DNA of 64,000 bases from Hortaea werneckii (GCA_037044905.1 JBAOKB010000111.1:1-64000), one strand, 5' to 3'. Shown: positions 1 through 10,368, counted from the stretch's first letter. Numbers and translations are program-made. Notes: a model not told the origin generated them from the letters alone.

Positions 1-46
1 ATTGCTAAGGTTAAACGTAACTTGGTTTGTTCCCTGAACAGCACCT
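1..46. other. Oxford Nanopore native-barcode cassette (vector/adapter contamination)
   Basis: Bases 1-14 (ATTGCTAAGGTTAA) and 39-46 (CAGCACCT) match, from memory, the flanks of the ONT native barcoding adapter. The 24 bases between them (15-38) match native barcode NB08 as I remember it. The telomere repeat begins directly afterwards. This is untrimmed library sequence, not chromosome. It also suggests the read ended at the physical DNA end. Confidence 0.93.
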
Positions 47-156
47 AACCCTAACCCTAACCCTAACCCTAACCCTAACCCTAACCCCTAACCCTAACCC
101 TAACCCTAACCCTAACCCTAACCCTAACCCTAACCCTAACCCTAACCCTAACCCTA
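44..156. repeat. Telomere, (CCCTAA)n
   Basis: About 19 units of CCCTAA, the usual ascomycete TTAGGG telomere read from the left chromosome end inward. One unit has an extra C at 85-88. About 113 bp is present, a plausible terminal length for a filamentous fungus. The array ends abruptly at 156, where the subtelomeric block starts. Confidence 0.97.
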
Positions 157-195
157 TGCCTCCGGCGGCCCTGGCGTCGGCGCCCTGAACGGCTT
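157..195. repeat. 39-bp subtelomeric direct repeat, copy 1
   Basis: The 39 bases 157-195 recur without a mismatch at 242-280. The unit is GC-rich and contains GGCGTCGGCGCC. It abuts the telomere array directly. The 46 bases between the copies are pyrimidine-rich. Confidence 0.92.
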
Positions 196-241
196 CCCCT
201 TTCCTTTTCTCTCTCTTTCCTCCCGACAATTGGAACCCTCT

Positions 242-280
242 TGCCTCCGGCGGCCCTGGCGTCGGCGCCCTGAACGGCTT
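242..280. repeat. 39-bp subtelomeric direct repeat, copy 2
   Basis: Exact second copy of 157-195, 85 bp downstream start to start. It is followed by another pyrimidine-rich stretch. The pattern suggests a subtelomeric satellite with an 85-bp period, of which only two units are seen here. Confidence 0.92.
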
Positions 281-322
281 GCTCTCTCTTTTACATTTCA
301 CTAACATTTCGCCCTGTACTAG

Positions 323-336
323 CTAACCCTAACCCT
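323..336. repeat. Interstitial telomere-like tract (left of helicase gene)
   Basis: Two and a third CCCTAA units lie 34 bp beyond the 3' end of the helicase gene. A similar tract lies upstream of the gene at 5763-5775. Confidence 0.8.
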
Positions 337-369
337 CAGCCTCCTTCCTCCCTCCTGCCCTCTTCTATC

Positions 370-3300
370 TCAGCTTATATGATACACCATTCTCACCAAC
401 TCGTTCGTTTCCATCATGTTCGTCGCCCGCTTCCGGATCACCCACCTCCATAGTCGGCCCCATTCGTCCTCTTCCAACCCTCCCCCCTCCCAAAATCCCA
501 AACTCCTCTCCATCTCCCCCTCTACCCACCCCCACTCCCACTCCTTTCCCTCCCTCTCTTCCCTCCCCCACATCCTTTGGCTGATTACCGCCCCTCCTAT
601 GTCCTCCATCACTCCCTTGTATTGGCATCCTGCCCCCGCAACTCCGCTTCGCTGATATCCTGCCGTTTTACTCCCGCACGCCGCCGTCTTCTCTTCCCAT
701 CTTTGACATATGCTCTGCGGCACCCAGCAGAAATTGCACCCGCTGAATCGAGCCATCTGTAGCCGCTTCATCCTCTTCTTCACTTCCGCCATCCTCTCCC
801 CTGCCTCCTTCCCGTGCCCTCTGCACTCTTCCCACCCTCGAGCCCTTTTCGCCCGTTGTATCTGCCCTTGCGCCCAGCACACCGAACACCCTACCTTCGT
901 CCAATCCTCTAGCCTCTTCACCATCTCGTCTCTGTCTATCTCTCTGCTAGCCCTCTCCGCTAACCTCGACCTCTTCTGCGCTTGCACTCTTTCTCCCTCT
1001 CTACTCATTCCTGTCCTCGCCTCGTTTATGCTTCGCTCCCTCTCCTCTCTCTCTCCTATACTTCTTGCCCTCTTTAGCCCTCTTCCTTCCTTTGCTGCCT
1101 CTTCACACTCATCCCCAGCTTCGGCCAACCCTGACCCTGATTCTCCCTCGTCGTCAACGTTGTCCGTACCTAACTCTGAGCCTCTCGGTGTTCCATCCTC
1201 GCTACCTTGTTCCATCGGCTCTGACCCTGACCCGTCTGCTTCCTCTTGCTCCCTCCTTCTATGCTGCTGTGATGGAACGAACCCCCCTGTCCTCACTACA
1301 ACCCTCGCCCTCCTTCCCGTTCTTGTTAACCCTCTACATACATCACACACTTTCTCTCCGTTCTCGCATCCGATCCTGTCCGCCCTCCCATCCATCTCCC
1401 TGTCTAACACAACCCTCCTACACTTCTCCCCTTCCAGATATTCGTGCATCCCCCTTTCCATCACGAATCCCTTCTCCAAGATTTTCCGACCCCCTACTGT
1501 GTTGTAGCCTCTCATTAAGATCGCCTCGCTTGCCTCTCCATCTCTTCCTGCCCTTCCACTTTCCTGTGCGTAATCCCTCACCAATTCCTTCACTCCCACG
1601 TGTACCACCACCCTGATGTGTGGTGCATCCACCCCCATTCCCATCGCTGTCGTCGCCGCGAACACTCTGTGCGTCCCCTTGACCAGCTGTTCCAGAATCT
1701 TCCTTTTCATTTCTTCGTCTCCGACCCTCCTGTAGTACACTGGACACCTCAGCACTTCTCCAATCTTCTTGCACTGCTCTACCCTCCGGCAGTACACTAT
1801 GATCTGTCCCTCCTCGTGTTCTTCCAGTTTCTTTCTTACCAACTCCGCTACCCTCTCCTCTTCTTCTCGCCGGTCGTACTCGACCACCTGGTAAGCGATG
1901 TTCCTCCTCGTCGTCGAGTCTCTTATCATCCGTACCGTCCTCTTCTCCAAGCCCATCGCTTCGAGCCAGCTCGACTCTTCCTTCGGTGGCAACGTTGCCG
2001 TGAGATACACCATCTGGCATCCCTTCCTGGCGAACTCCGCTAGCTCGAGCACTTTCGGCCTCCATGTCTCTGTCGAGTCCAGAACGATGTGGCTCTCGTC
2101 GACTACTATCCTGTCTAGCTCTCCGGTAGCTAGCTTGTCGTTGATGAACCTGTTGAACGCCTTCGTTACTGCGCTCTCGGGTGTTACTAGCACGATCCTC
2201 GCGTGCCTGGCGCTCTGGTCGGGCCATCTCCCGGCGTTGAGTCCGATCTCCTTGCATCTCCTCTCTAGATCGCTCCTTAGCGATATCAACGGCACCACTA
2301 CCACCGTCACCCCTCCGACTGAGCAGAATGCCGGTAGCATGAACATCAGACTCTTGCCTCCTCCGGTCCTCATGACCATTACTACCTTCGGCTCGCCCGA
2401 TACGATTGCCTTTAGCCCTTCCAGTTGTGAGCCTCTAAATGAAGCGTTCGGCCCCAGCATTTCCCTCAGACTCACGTTCAAGTCTGCCCTCCTCAACTTC
2501 GCCCACCTCTCTTCTTCTACCATCTTCCTGTATTTCTCCAGATCGATCGTCGGCTTTCCATTACCTGTCGCAGTGGACGGCCACCTGATGAAGTGGTGCC
2601 ATGACACGCTCACCTTTCTGAACGATGCCTGCTCGGACTGCGTGCTGAACGGGTTCTCTGTCGTCAAGATCCCGTAGATCAACTCTTCCATCCTTTTACT
2701 GTGTCCGGATTGCATCTGCCTATCTTCTGTTGTTACTCCTTCGTACAACCGATCGAGCTGTTTTGTCACTTCTTCCTCTGGGCAGTGTACCCTTTGGATG
2801 GCTGGGTATAGCTGCCTCCATGTCGACGGCGTTACAAAGAATCCGGCCTGGCATTTTGATAGCTCCCTCTTCATCACCCTCTTCAGCCTCTCTGTGTTCC
2901 AGAAGCCGTCTATGCTGAGTGCCTGCAGCTTGCCCTCTTTCGCTTTTCCTCCATTCCTCGGCCTGCTTCGCGCCTCCCTCCCACTGACCATCCGATCTCC
3001 TGCCGTTCCTTCGTCATCACCTCCATCCGCCTCGCTTTCACTGCTCGGGCTTGTGCTCGATTCGCTCTCGCTTCCTGAACTGCCCTCTTCCCCGTCGCTT
3101 TCCCTTCCTCCTTCTTCGCTCCCACTCTCCTCCTCCTCCCTGACTCCGTCGACCTCGCCTTCCCATTTCTTTTCCGGCTCCGGCTCCCACAGATATTTGC
3201 TGAAGTCGAACTCGCCCCTGACTTCCCACCTGAGCATGTGCACGAACGGTTCCACTAGCCACAAATGGTACACCAACAGCTTTCCCACCTCTTGCGGCAG

Positions 3301-5472
3301 ATACCTGTGGATTATCTTCGCTTCGCCGCTCTTGCTGTAGCCTTTGTGGTAGCCCGTCACCAGCTCGACCATGCCATTGTCAACAAAAACACCCCTCTGC
3401 GCTCGCGCACTCTCTCCGTTCTCGGTCCTGATGCTGACAACTTCCGTCCCTCTGGCTGGAGCTCCCCCTGCCATGTGACACAACACTATCAGCTCCTCCT
3501 TGAACAGAGTCACCTCCCGGAAGTACTGCTCCACCTTGGTCGTGTTCCACTTTAGCTCACTCCTGTCCCTCACTTCACTCATGTCGATATTTTGTAGAAA
3601 GTACTTGGTTATTCGGTCCTCTCTCATGGCCCGGCTCCACAACCACTTCCTGCTCTCCACGTCTTTCCCGTCCGGCCTCCTGACTCTGCCCAAGACTTCA
3701 TCGTTTCTCTCATCGTCCAAGAAGCTCCAACCCTCGGTGAGATCGCTTGGGTTGTCGAACAGTCTGTCCAGATGCAAGATCGGCAGTTCCTCCTCTTGCT
3801 GTAAGAACATCAACCGCTTCGTGAGCCTCCCCAGACACCTTTCCCACAGCGAGTGTAGTGCATCTCTGAGATCTCCCATGCTGAAGCTGATCTTGTCGAT
3901 GGCGACCTGTTGGCATCTGTTCATCCAAGTGACCCGTGCCCCGGCTTTCTCCGTGAACCTGATCCTCATTCCAAAAGTCTTCATGTGCAAGACCCTGTCC
4001 ATCGGGCTCGCTGGTCCCCCGTATTCCTGAAGACACAACAGCCTGGGCACCATATCGTGCACCCCTTCTACAATGCTGACCGCTTCTTTTCTCGCCTCAC
4101 TCTCACCTATCCCGGCTCCGATCAGCCGGTCGATGTCGTCTTGCCTCTGCTTGTAAGCCATGAACACCACCAGAGCCTTACAGACCGTGACGATGGCCGC
4201 CAGCTTCGGCGTGAAGTTGAACACGCTTACCCATCCTGCGTCTTCGGTGTCCAAGCCGAGAACTGCCAATGCGGACAGAAAGCCGCTTTGGAACTCGTCG
4301 TCTAGCAGCTCCTGGTCGAGCATGCTGGCCCAGAAAAGAACGATGGACCATTGTAACTCGTCTTCGCAGACCTTTCTGGCTCCCTTGTCTAGAGCGGCGG
4401 TCTCTCGTCTGGCGAGACTTTGCATTGCTCCCAGCCTCCTCGCTTGCCCATCCGTCAACGTGTAGTCTGGCTTGTTCTCCCATGTCTGACTCCTCCAAAG
4501 ATATCTCAGCATTGATACCCAGACCCTGGAGTATTTCTTCTTCGTACTGGCCTCGTGTTTGCTGTAGAATGGAGTCTCGTTGTTCGCGGCCCCGGTTTCC
4601 TTCCTGTTCACGTAGTGAAGAGCGGACCTTGGGATCGTCCGCGGACTGCTGACGTCCATGGCCTTCTTGATCACCCTGCCGGTCGCTCTGCAAGCTCTCT
4701 CGATCGCCTCCTCTTCTTCATCCACGCTCTCTATCCCCCGCTCGTCCGCCTCAAGCTTTGGCGCCGCACTTAGACTAGCCCGTAGCTCTTCTTTCTCAAA
4801 CCCAGCCAGATGGTGAGCCCAGCTGGTGTGTTCCAGCCATGGATCCATTTCAGACCTGACATTGCTGACGTTCACCTTCCTGTGATGGTGCGCCTCCCGC
4901 AGCTTCCTCTTGAGTCCATCGGCTACCTCATCTGTCAACTTCTGCGCCCTGTCCTCGGGCTCGCAGCCATGACCGCCTCCTAGCATCCGTGGCGCTGGCG
5001 GTAGCACTTTAAAGAGCTTAGTCCACTGCGCATACTTGAAGAATCTCTGACAGCAGTGACCTTCCGTGAACGGCTGGTTTGCGGCGGGTCGACTCCTCAA
5101 ACTCCCTCGACCTCCTCTGCTTTTGGCGCTGTTCCAGCCGTGTTCCTTTCTACAGTGCGCCTCGATCCCCTTTTTACTCTCCCTCAGCAACCCGCACGCT
5201 TTGCACTGTGAGCATTGCTCGATGACCGGGCCGAGCTCCTGGATCGCTTCCTGTTCGGCGGCGGGGTACACGACGTCTTCTGACCTATAAGCGACGTGGT
5301 CGAGTTTTTCCACTTGTTCGATTATTCCTTTCCTAGTGCTCACTGTTAGCGTCTGGTGACTTTGGCTGAGATGCGCCTTGATTTGGTCTGGAACCACTGC
5401 AAACTTGCAATCTCTACAAACGATGATTTGAAAATTCTGGAAGTGTACGAACAGACTCTCAAAAGCGTCCAT
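370..5472 (-). CDS. Telomere-linked RecQ-type helicase (TLH family)
   Basis: This is an intronless 1700-residue protein. Residues about 19-39 form a Cys2-His2 finger (CRDC...HLSQSH). A second Cys-rich segment lies near residues 87-110, as in OrsD/DUF3505-type domains. The middle has a segment with AGGAPARGTE, YHKG and IHRYLP that recalls degenerate tyrosine-recombinase cores (inference). A strongly acidic Ser/Glu stretch follows. The C-terminal half is a superfamily-2 helicase: motif 0 (FRGSQ), Walker A GGGKS near residue 1036, DESH near 1124, TAT, and RecQ motif VI (GRAGRDG) near 1306. The last 250 residues contain further Cys pairs. Telomere-linked RecQ helicases are known at ascomycete chromosome ends and probably spread by recombination between ends. 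Transcription runs toward the telomere. The open frame argues that this copy is intact. Confidence 0.93.
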   Translation of the reverse strand: MDAFESLFVHFQNFQIIVCRDCKFAVVPDQIKAHLSQSHQTLTVSTRKGIIEQVEKLDHVAYRSEDVVYPAAEQEAIQELGPVIEQCSQCKACGLLRESKKGIEAHCRKEHGWNSAKSRGGRGSLRSRPAANQPFTEGHCCQRFFKYAQWTKLFKVLPPAPRMLGGGHGCEPEDRAQKLTDEVADGLKRKLREAHHHRKVNVSNVRSEMDPWLEHTSWAHHLAGFEKEELRASLSAAPKLEADERGIESVDEEEEAIERACRATGRVIKKAMDVSSPRTIPRSALHYVNRKETGAANNETPFYSKHEASTKKKYSRVWVSMLRYLWRSQTWENKPDYTLTDGQARRLGAMQSLARRETAALDKGARKVCEDELQWSIVLFWASMLDQELLDDEFQSGFLSALAVLGLDTEDAGWVSVFNFTPKLAAIVTVCKALVVFMAYKQRQDDIDRLIGAGIGESEARKEAVSIVEGVHDMVPRLLCLQEYGGPASPMDRVLHMKTFGMRIRFTEKAGARVTWMNRCQQVAIDKISFSMGDLRDALHSLWERCLGRLTKRLMFLQQEEELPILHLDRLFDNPSDLTEGWSFLDDERNDEVLGRVRRPDGKDVESRKWLWSRAMREDRITKYFLQNIDMSEVRDRSELKWNTTKVEQYFREVTLFKEELIVLCHMAGGAPARGTEVVSIRTENGESARAQRGVFVDNGMVELVTGYHKGYSKSGEAKIIHRYLPQEVGKLLVYHLWLVEPFVHMLRWEVRGEFDFSKYLWEPEPEKKWEGEVDGVREEEESGSEEGGRESDGEEGSSGSESESSTSPSSESEADGGDDEGTAGDRMVSGREARSRPRNGGKAKEGKLQALSIDGFWNTERLKRVMKRELSKCQAGFFVTPSTWRQLYPAIQRVHCPEEEVTKQLDRLYEGVTTEDRQMQSGHSKRMEELIYGILTTENPFSTQSEQASFRKVSVSWHHFIRWPSTATGNGKPTIDLEKYRKMVEEERWAKLRRADLNVSLREMLGPNASFRGSQLEGLKAIVSGEPKVVMVMRTGGGKSLMFMLPAFCSVGGVTVVVVPLISLRSDLERRCKEIGLNAGRWPDQSARHARIVLVTPESAVTKAFNRFINDKLATGELDRIVVDESHIVLDSTETWRPKVLELAEFARKGCQMVYLTATLPPKEESSWLEAMGLEKRTVRMIRDSTTRRNIAYQVVEYDRREEEERVAELVRKKLEEHEEGQIIVYCRRVEQCKKIGEVLRCPVYYRRVGDEEMKRKILEQLVKGTHRVFAATTAMGMGVDAPHIRVVVHVGVKELVRDYAQESGRAGRDGEASEAILMRGYNTVGGRKILEKGFVMERGMHEYLEGEKCRRVVLDREMDGRADRIGCENGEKVCDVCRGLTRTGRRARVVVRTGGFVPSQQHRRREQEEADGSGSEPMEQGSEDGTPRGSELGTDNVDDEGESGSGLAEAGDECEEAAKEGRGLKRARSIGEREERERSINEARTGMSREGERVQAQKRSRLAERASREIDRDEMVKRLEDWTKVGCSVCWAQGQIQRAKRARGWEECRGHGKEAGERMAEVKKRMKRLQMARFSGCNFCWVPQSICQRWEEKTAACGSKTAGYQRSGVAGAGCQYKGVMEDIGGAVISQRMWGREEREGKEWEWGWVEGEMERSLGFWEGGGLEEDEWGRLWRWVIRKRATNMMETNELVRMVYHIS

Positions 5473-6049
5473 GGTGTATTAGCTGTCGAGCAACGTGTCT
5501 GTCCTGATGTTTCGGTCGGCGGCCTCGCCTGGGCTCAGCTGCACCGACCCCTGTCACAGAATTTTCGCGATCCCTGTCGCGATGGCGCGGTCACACATGA
5601 TGGGGTTGAACGTTAGCTACATGCTACAAGAGTCGGTGGTCTTGCTGGGTGCTTTTCTGCACCTTTGTTGGTGTATTTCTATCTACCCTACCTCTTCGCG
5701 AGCGTCCAGCCTGCGCTTCCGGCGGTCCCTCAATTCCAGCCGAACCGCCGTTACGCCCGCCGACCCTAACCCTAAGCCTTTGCGAGCGGAACTTCACACA
5801 GAATGTCGGGATTTTCGAACCGCGATAACAATTCACCACGCGGGTCTCCCGCTCCGATGTTGAAAACTCACGAGTAAAGTGCCTACGGATTGGAAACTCA
5901 CCGAGTTTGAAACGATTCCGACCGGTACTTTTCATTCCTTCTGCCCCCGGTTTTTCATGGAATCTGCCCCCTCCGGCGAATTCGGTGGCCCGTGCCCCCC
6001 ACGCATTATCATGGAATCCGCCCCGGATTCTTTGAAGGATTGAGGGTAG
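5473..6049. other. Junction between helicase unit and accessory DNA; telomere-like tract at 5763-5775
   Basis: This gap holds the helicase promoter and a second short telomere-like tract, ACCCTAACCCTAA, at 5763-5775. I looked for the missing first half of the neighbouring Zn2Cys6 motif in all three forward frames and did not find it. No credible gene is present. Confidence 0.7.
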
Positions 6050-7973
6050 GAACCCGCCTGCACCCTCTGTGTCAAGCAGGACCGAGTGTGCATTTACGAG
6101 CCCAAGCATTATGGCTTAAGGTAAAGCCAGACCGCTTCTTTCGATCACTTGAGTAGTGCGATAGGTACATCGCTAAACTCTATGCATGAGCAGGAAGCGA
6201 AAAGAGCATGACCAAGACCATGTGCAAGCTCTGGAGGACCAAATACATGCCCTTAAGGATTATGTACGGCATCTCGAGACTATTTCGCGAGGCGGCGACG
6301 CAATTCCAGTCTTACCGACCGGCGACAGCGCGACAGGGACAAATATCTTGGGTGACGAAGAGCAGGCAGTCGCGCAAGAGCAAGGACAATGGAGCAGTGA
6401 CGGTGGTCTAGCTGGGCACATGGCTGACGAGCAAATACGGCGGCTTCCGTCAGCTGTCGACGAGCTTTCGGAGATGCTCTGGACACTCCGGGTTGGAGAA
6501 GACGGGGAAGCATCTTTTCAAGGGCCTTCGAGCAACCTGTCACTTGGCAAAGCCCCTTCGGCTAGCCCCCAGGCTTCGGACGGGCTCGCTGCGCAATCCT
6601 TGATCGACCCTAGAGCGCAGCGCTATATTCACGAGCCCGGGATAAAGCAAGAGCTTGCAGCAGCTTTCCTCAACAATGTCAACAGCTACCATTTCTTCGT
6701 CCCAGTGGAGCTGCTGCATAAAGACAGCCTGTTTGAGCCTGATAACCCCCTTCCTTTGCAATTGTTACACGCTTCAGTCCTGGCCGCTGGATCCATCTTT
6801 TCATCAAAGCCTGCACTCATTGCTGCTGGCCGGTCTTACAGTGCCTTCGCGGAAAGTGTAGCACTAGAGTGCTGCCGAGAGCACCCTTGCACCGACGTTA
6901 CCCGTGCGCTAGCTATACTTGCGTGGAAAGACCTCAGTCTTGGCAATGACAAGATGGGTTGGCTGTACAACGGCATGGCCACATCCCTAGTGATTAATCT
7001 CGGACTTCATTTTCAGACAGTCGTCGACCAAGGCGCAGACACTTCTTGCGACGATCAATCACAAGCCTCTCAAAATCGTGCCTTCTGGTCGGTATGCTGG
7101 CTCGACCGCATAACAACGTCCCTCCTCGGACGGAACTGTGCGCTTCCCTGGCGCCGTGTACTGACTCCTTGGCCCTCTTTTCGCGCAACGACCGGCATGT
7201 CTGAGGCAGAAGCGTCCTTTGCCCTCCAATGTCAGCTTTGGTACATTCACGACAAGTACATGGACCAGATTTATGCTCCCCAGTATACGATCATGTGCGC
7301 CATGGAGCAGAGTCAGCTTCTCGTGCAAGCTCGGGAGGCTCTCCTCTCGTTCCGAGGGACGATCCTAGAGTACTGCCCCATCCGATCCCAACACTCTAGC
7401 TGTACGGCTTATCTTTTGCACTTGTCGTACTACATGTCTCTTACACTGATTCATCGGCCTTTTCTGCATCCTTCTCACGGCGACAAAGTTCGACACCTTG
7501 CCCTTCGAACCGTAACTGCATCAGCCCACGCCTCCACGAGACATCTCAAGACTCTGCTCCAGACTAAAGATGTAGCGAAGATGCCTTTTTTCACGGTGCA
7601 CCATGTGCTTACCTCGGCTGTCGCGCACCTACTAAATGCTACTTCGGATGACCATAGAGTACAACGCAGTTCAGCAAAGGCCTTGCGGACCTGCATACAA
7701 GCGCTGGAGTCTTTAAAAAGCACGTGGCGTGTGCGTTCCCTTCATGCAATACAGACGATACAACAGATGGCTCACCGGTGGAGAGTTGTATTTGCTCTGC
7801 CAATACATCTGAGTGGGCCATTGCCAAACTCGGTTGAGGTAGAACGTCATCCAATGGCTGTCTATGCGAGTCCACACTTCTGCCCCGCGCCTCCAAACGA
7901 AGGCTTAGACGATTTTCTATATCATGCGTTCGAATTCGACTTAGCAGACTTCTTTTCTACGACGAATCAATAG
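6050..7973 (+). CDS. Zn2Cys6 fungal transcription factor, apparently 5'-truncated
   Basis: Exon 6050-6120 encodes PACTLCVKQDRVCIYEP, the second half of a Zn2Cys6 cluster (C-x2-C-x6-C). It is spliced at 6121-6193 (branch GCTAAAC) to exon 6194-7973. The second exon gives a coiled-coil linker and a fungal-specific transcription factor domain, including the segments LAAAFLNNVNSYHFFVP, AFWSVCWLDR and LGRNCALPW. A plausible acceptor (GGGTAG) precedes base 6050, but no upstream exon with the first three cysteines is visible before the helicase unit. The gene may be broken at the subtelomeric junction, or its first exon may be very short or unusual. Its neighbours are a divergent MFS/nitrilase pair, so it could once have been their regulator. 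The known part is 617 residues. Confidence 0.85.
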
Positions 7974-8449
7974 TATACGGTCCTGGTGATGGACGATCTT
8001 ATGTCTTGCTTCATGATTGACGCAAAGGCTGGAACGAAGCCTTTGTAGCATCATAGCATAAGGGCAAGGGAAGAGCTCGGAAGAGAGTATCAAGCGACGT
8101 GTAACAAGACGAAAATCAAGTCTGTCAACGGCTCTGCAAATCCAGCAAGCTAACACAGCAAGTGTGAAACCTTGGGGCTTCGCGGCGAGCTATGGAAAGC
8201 CTTCTGTTGAAGAGAGAATTGCTTGCACGCCATATCTACGCCACAAAAATTCGCCCAGCCTTTTTTGCGGGACAGTAGTTGTTCGGAAAATGTGTAGCTC
8301 GCGATCAGCGCGTGGAAATCTACTGAGGAGGCGTAATGCCAGTCATGATGACCTCGAAAAAATGTCACATGAATACGATTCTACCTGGCCGAAGCAGCAT
8401 TCCATGGCAAGCAGCATAACTGCCGTGCGGTATTGACACAAGAGGCAGT
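7974..8449. other. Convergent 3' intergenic region
   Basis: This lies between the ends of the regulator and transporter genes. I see no credible ORF, repeat or RNA gene. It should hold the two 3' UTRs. Confidence 0.6.
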
Positions 8450-10150
8450 TCAAGAAGCGTTGGAGCGGAGGACGTTCGCAGACCACTGCCGCATCCTTTT
8501 CCCCAAAATGTATAACAGCAGTGTTGACAACATGATTCCAAGTGTCAGACCTCCCCACGTGGCGAAGAAGATCCTTGGACCCTTAGCCGCGTAGTAATCA
8601 TTTAGCATGAAAGTCAGGCCAAATGCGAACGCGCTCTTCATGATCATGGCCAGAGCGAAGGCTTCACCGGCTCTGTGCTGGCATGTATCGTTGGTGTATG
8701 CCACTATACCTGTGCAGCCCATGCCCACAGCGAAGTTCAGTATCGCGAGGAACACTGCCGTCACAATGAGGCTGAACTCCCGAGCAAGGGCCTCGCCAAG
8801 CCCAAATGCTCCAACAGCGGCGGTGAGCACGGTAGGGATGATGATCAGGAGTCGATACTCGGGCTCGTAAACTCCAGCATTGCTCTTTGTCAAGGACTGC
8901 CCAAGCCAGTCGGAAGCAGCACCTCCAATCAGGCAGCCAAGGGCGGATCCAATGAGAGGTGCAATGCCGACAAGGTCGCCGACCGCTGTAGGCGAAAGAT
9001 TGTAGGGCGGCGCCCGCCACACCTGATCCGCGATCGCACCTTGTATGATTACCCAAGTGAAAGTTATACTCCACATGAGGCAGCCCCATATGACGGCAGG
9101 ATGCTGAATGAGAACCAATGATGATGATAGGGCTTTGAACGGTTGTGCTGGGCTTCCAATGGTGACTGCCTCCACGCCAAGTATCCTCTTCCATGTCGGA
9201 ATGAACTCGTACATTACACTTCTGTCAGTCTCGATGGCCTTCGGAGAAACTTTACCCCTTGAGGGTGCCTTCTCGTTCGCATTTCGGCCATCTATGGAGT
9301 CTGTGAGAGCATGTTGCATAGCAGAGTGTGCAGAAATCGCTTGGCTGCCATGTTCAGAGGCCGTTGCAGGGTTTCGCGTAAAGTTCGTTTCGGGAAACAA
9401 GAGGAATGTGAGTATGAGGGCAATGGCGAAAGTGATGGCGAGGAGCCAAAAAGACCAGCGCCACGTCAACGCAACGATGACCCGCCCACTAACGACAGGT
9501 GCGATGTTGACTGACACAATGACAGCCAAATTCCAAATGCCTACGCGTCTACCGCGCTCATGAACTGGAAAAATTTGCGTTATCGATGTAGTGCCGGCTA
9601 CGGCGAACCAGCCACCCATACCGAGACCTGCCATCTTTCAGCGTCTATCTCTATTCGTGGCGTAGCAAGAAGTGAACGCACCTTGGAAGACTCGTGCAGC
9701 TAGGAGCGAGGTGTACGATTTAGCGGCGGCGCCCCAACAACAGGTGGCCACCAGAGACAGAGTAGTCCCAAGAAACACTAGTCTCGTGCCGTACACCTCT
9801 ACCAAGGCGTTGCAGACTGGAGCGCTGACGCCAAGGGCCATGACCAAAGAGCCATTGAGTAAGGTCACGTGCGTGAGATTGACACCCAGATCCGAGGCCA
9901 CCATTTTGAACCCTGGCACTAATAGGGGCCCAAGCACACCAGTGCCGCAGCATCCAAAGACAATGGTCGCGAATGCGAGTTCCTTTCGAAGGCGGGACCA
10001 GTTGACGGGATCCTTTTCCGAGCCGGCGACAGTGATCTCTGTGCTTCGATCATTGCCTGCAAAGACATTGTTTTCTTCAGGAATGCTCCCAACGTATATG
10101 GTACCTGGTGGCTGATTGCGGCCTCGCGAATCGAGAATTCCATACACCAT
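8450..10150 (-). CDS. MFS transporter, DHA1-like
   Basis: Two exons (9682-10150 and 8450-9627) are joined across a 54-bp intron at 9628-9681. The junction restores RVFQGLGMGGWFAVAG, the MFS loop/TM4 motif. The product has 548 residues. The N-terminal tail ends in DPVNWSRLRKE, typical of DHA1 drug:proton antiporters, and is followed by hydrophobic segments consistent with 12 transmembrane helices. VHERGRRVGIWNL is the conserved TM4-TM5 segment. It is probably a plasma-membrane exporter or uptake carrier. The substrate cannot be read from sequence, but divergence from a nitrilase gene across a palindrome-bearing promoter suggests a nitrile, a cyanogenic compound or a product of their breakdown (inference). 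Confidence 0.93.
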
Positions 10151-10348
10151 AGCTGTTTGTTACTGCCTGATTAGCAAAAATGGAGGAAGGACTTTTAGTC
10201 TCGACTTTGTGTGTGCGAGATGCAGACATGGACAATACTCAAAGCCATCGTTCTGCAACTGATATATACTGTTTGAACCTTTGTGGCTGGCCTGATAAGC
10301 AATGGTAACCTTCGCGAACATGTAATACGCCCAAGGATGGCCTATCTA

Positions 10349-10368
10349 TGCGGAATCAACAGTCCGCA
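10349..10368. promoter_or_regulatory. Palindrome 1, TGCGGA-N8-TCCGCA
   Basis: Perfect 6-bp inverted repeats with an 8-bp spacer, equal to CGG-N10-CCG. Everted or inverted CGG half-sites with fixed spacing are the classical targets of Zn2Cys6 dimers. The same arms and spacing recur at 10481-10500. Confidence 0.75.

Noticed and set aside
11..307. Minus-strand frame of 98 codons with Leu-Gly and Val-Arg repeats
   Set aside because: It is a translation of the telomere hexamers and the adapter, not a gene.
710..2677. Plus- and minus-strand frames of 180-280 codons across the helicase gene
   Set aside because: They lie opposite or out of phase with an intact 1700-codon helicase and are Ser/Pro/Leu-rich shadows.
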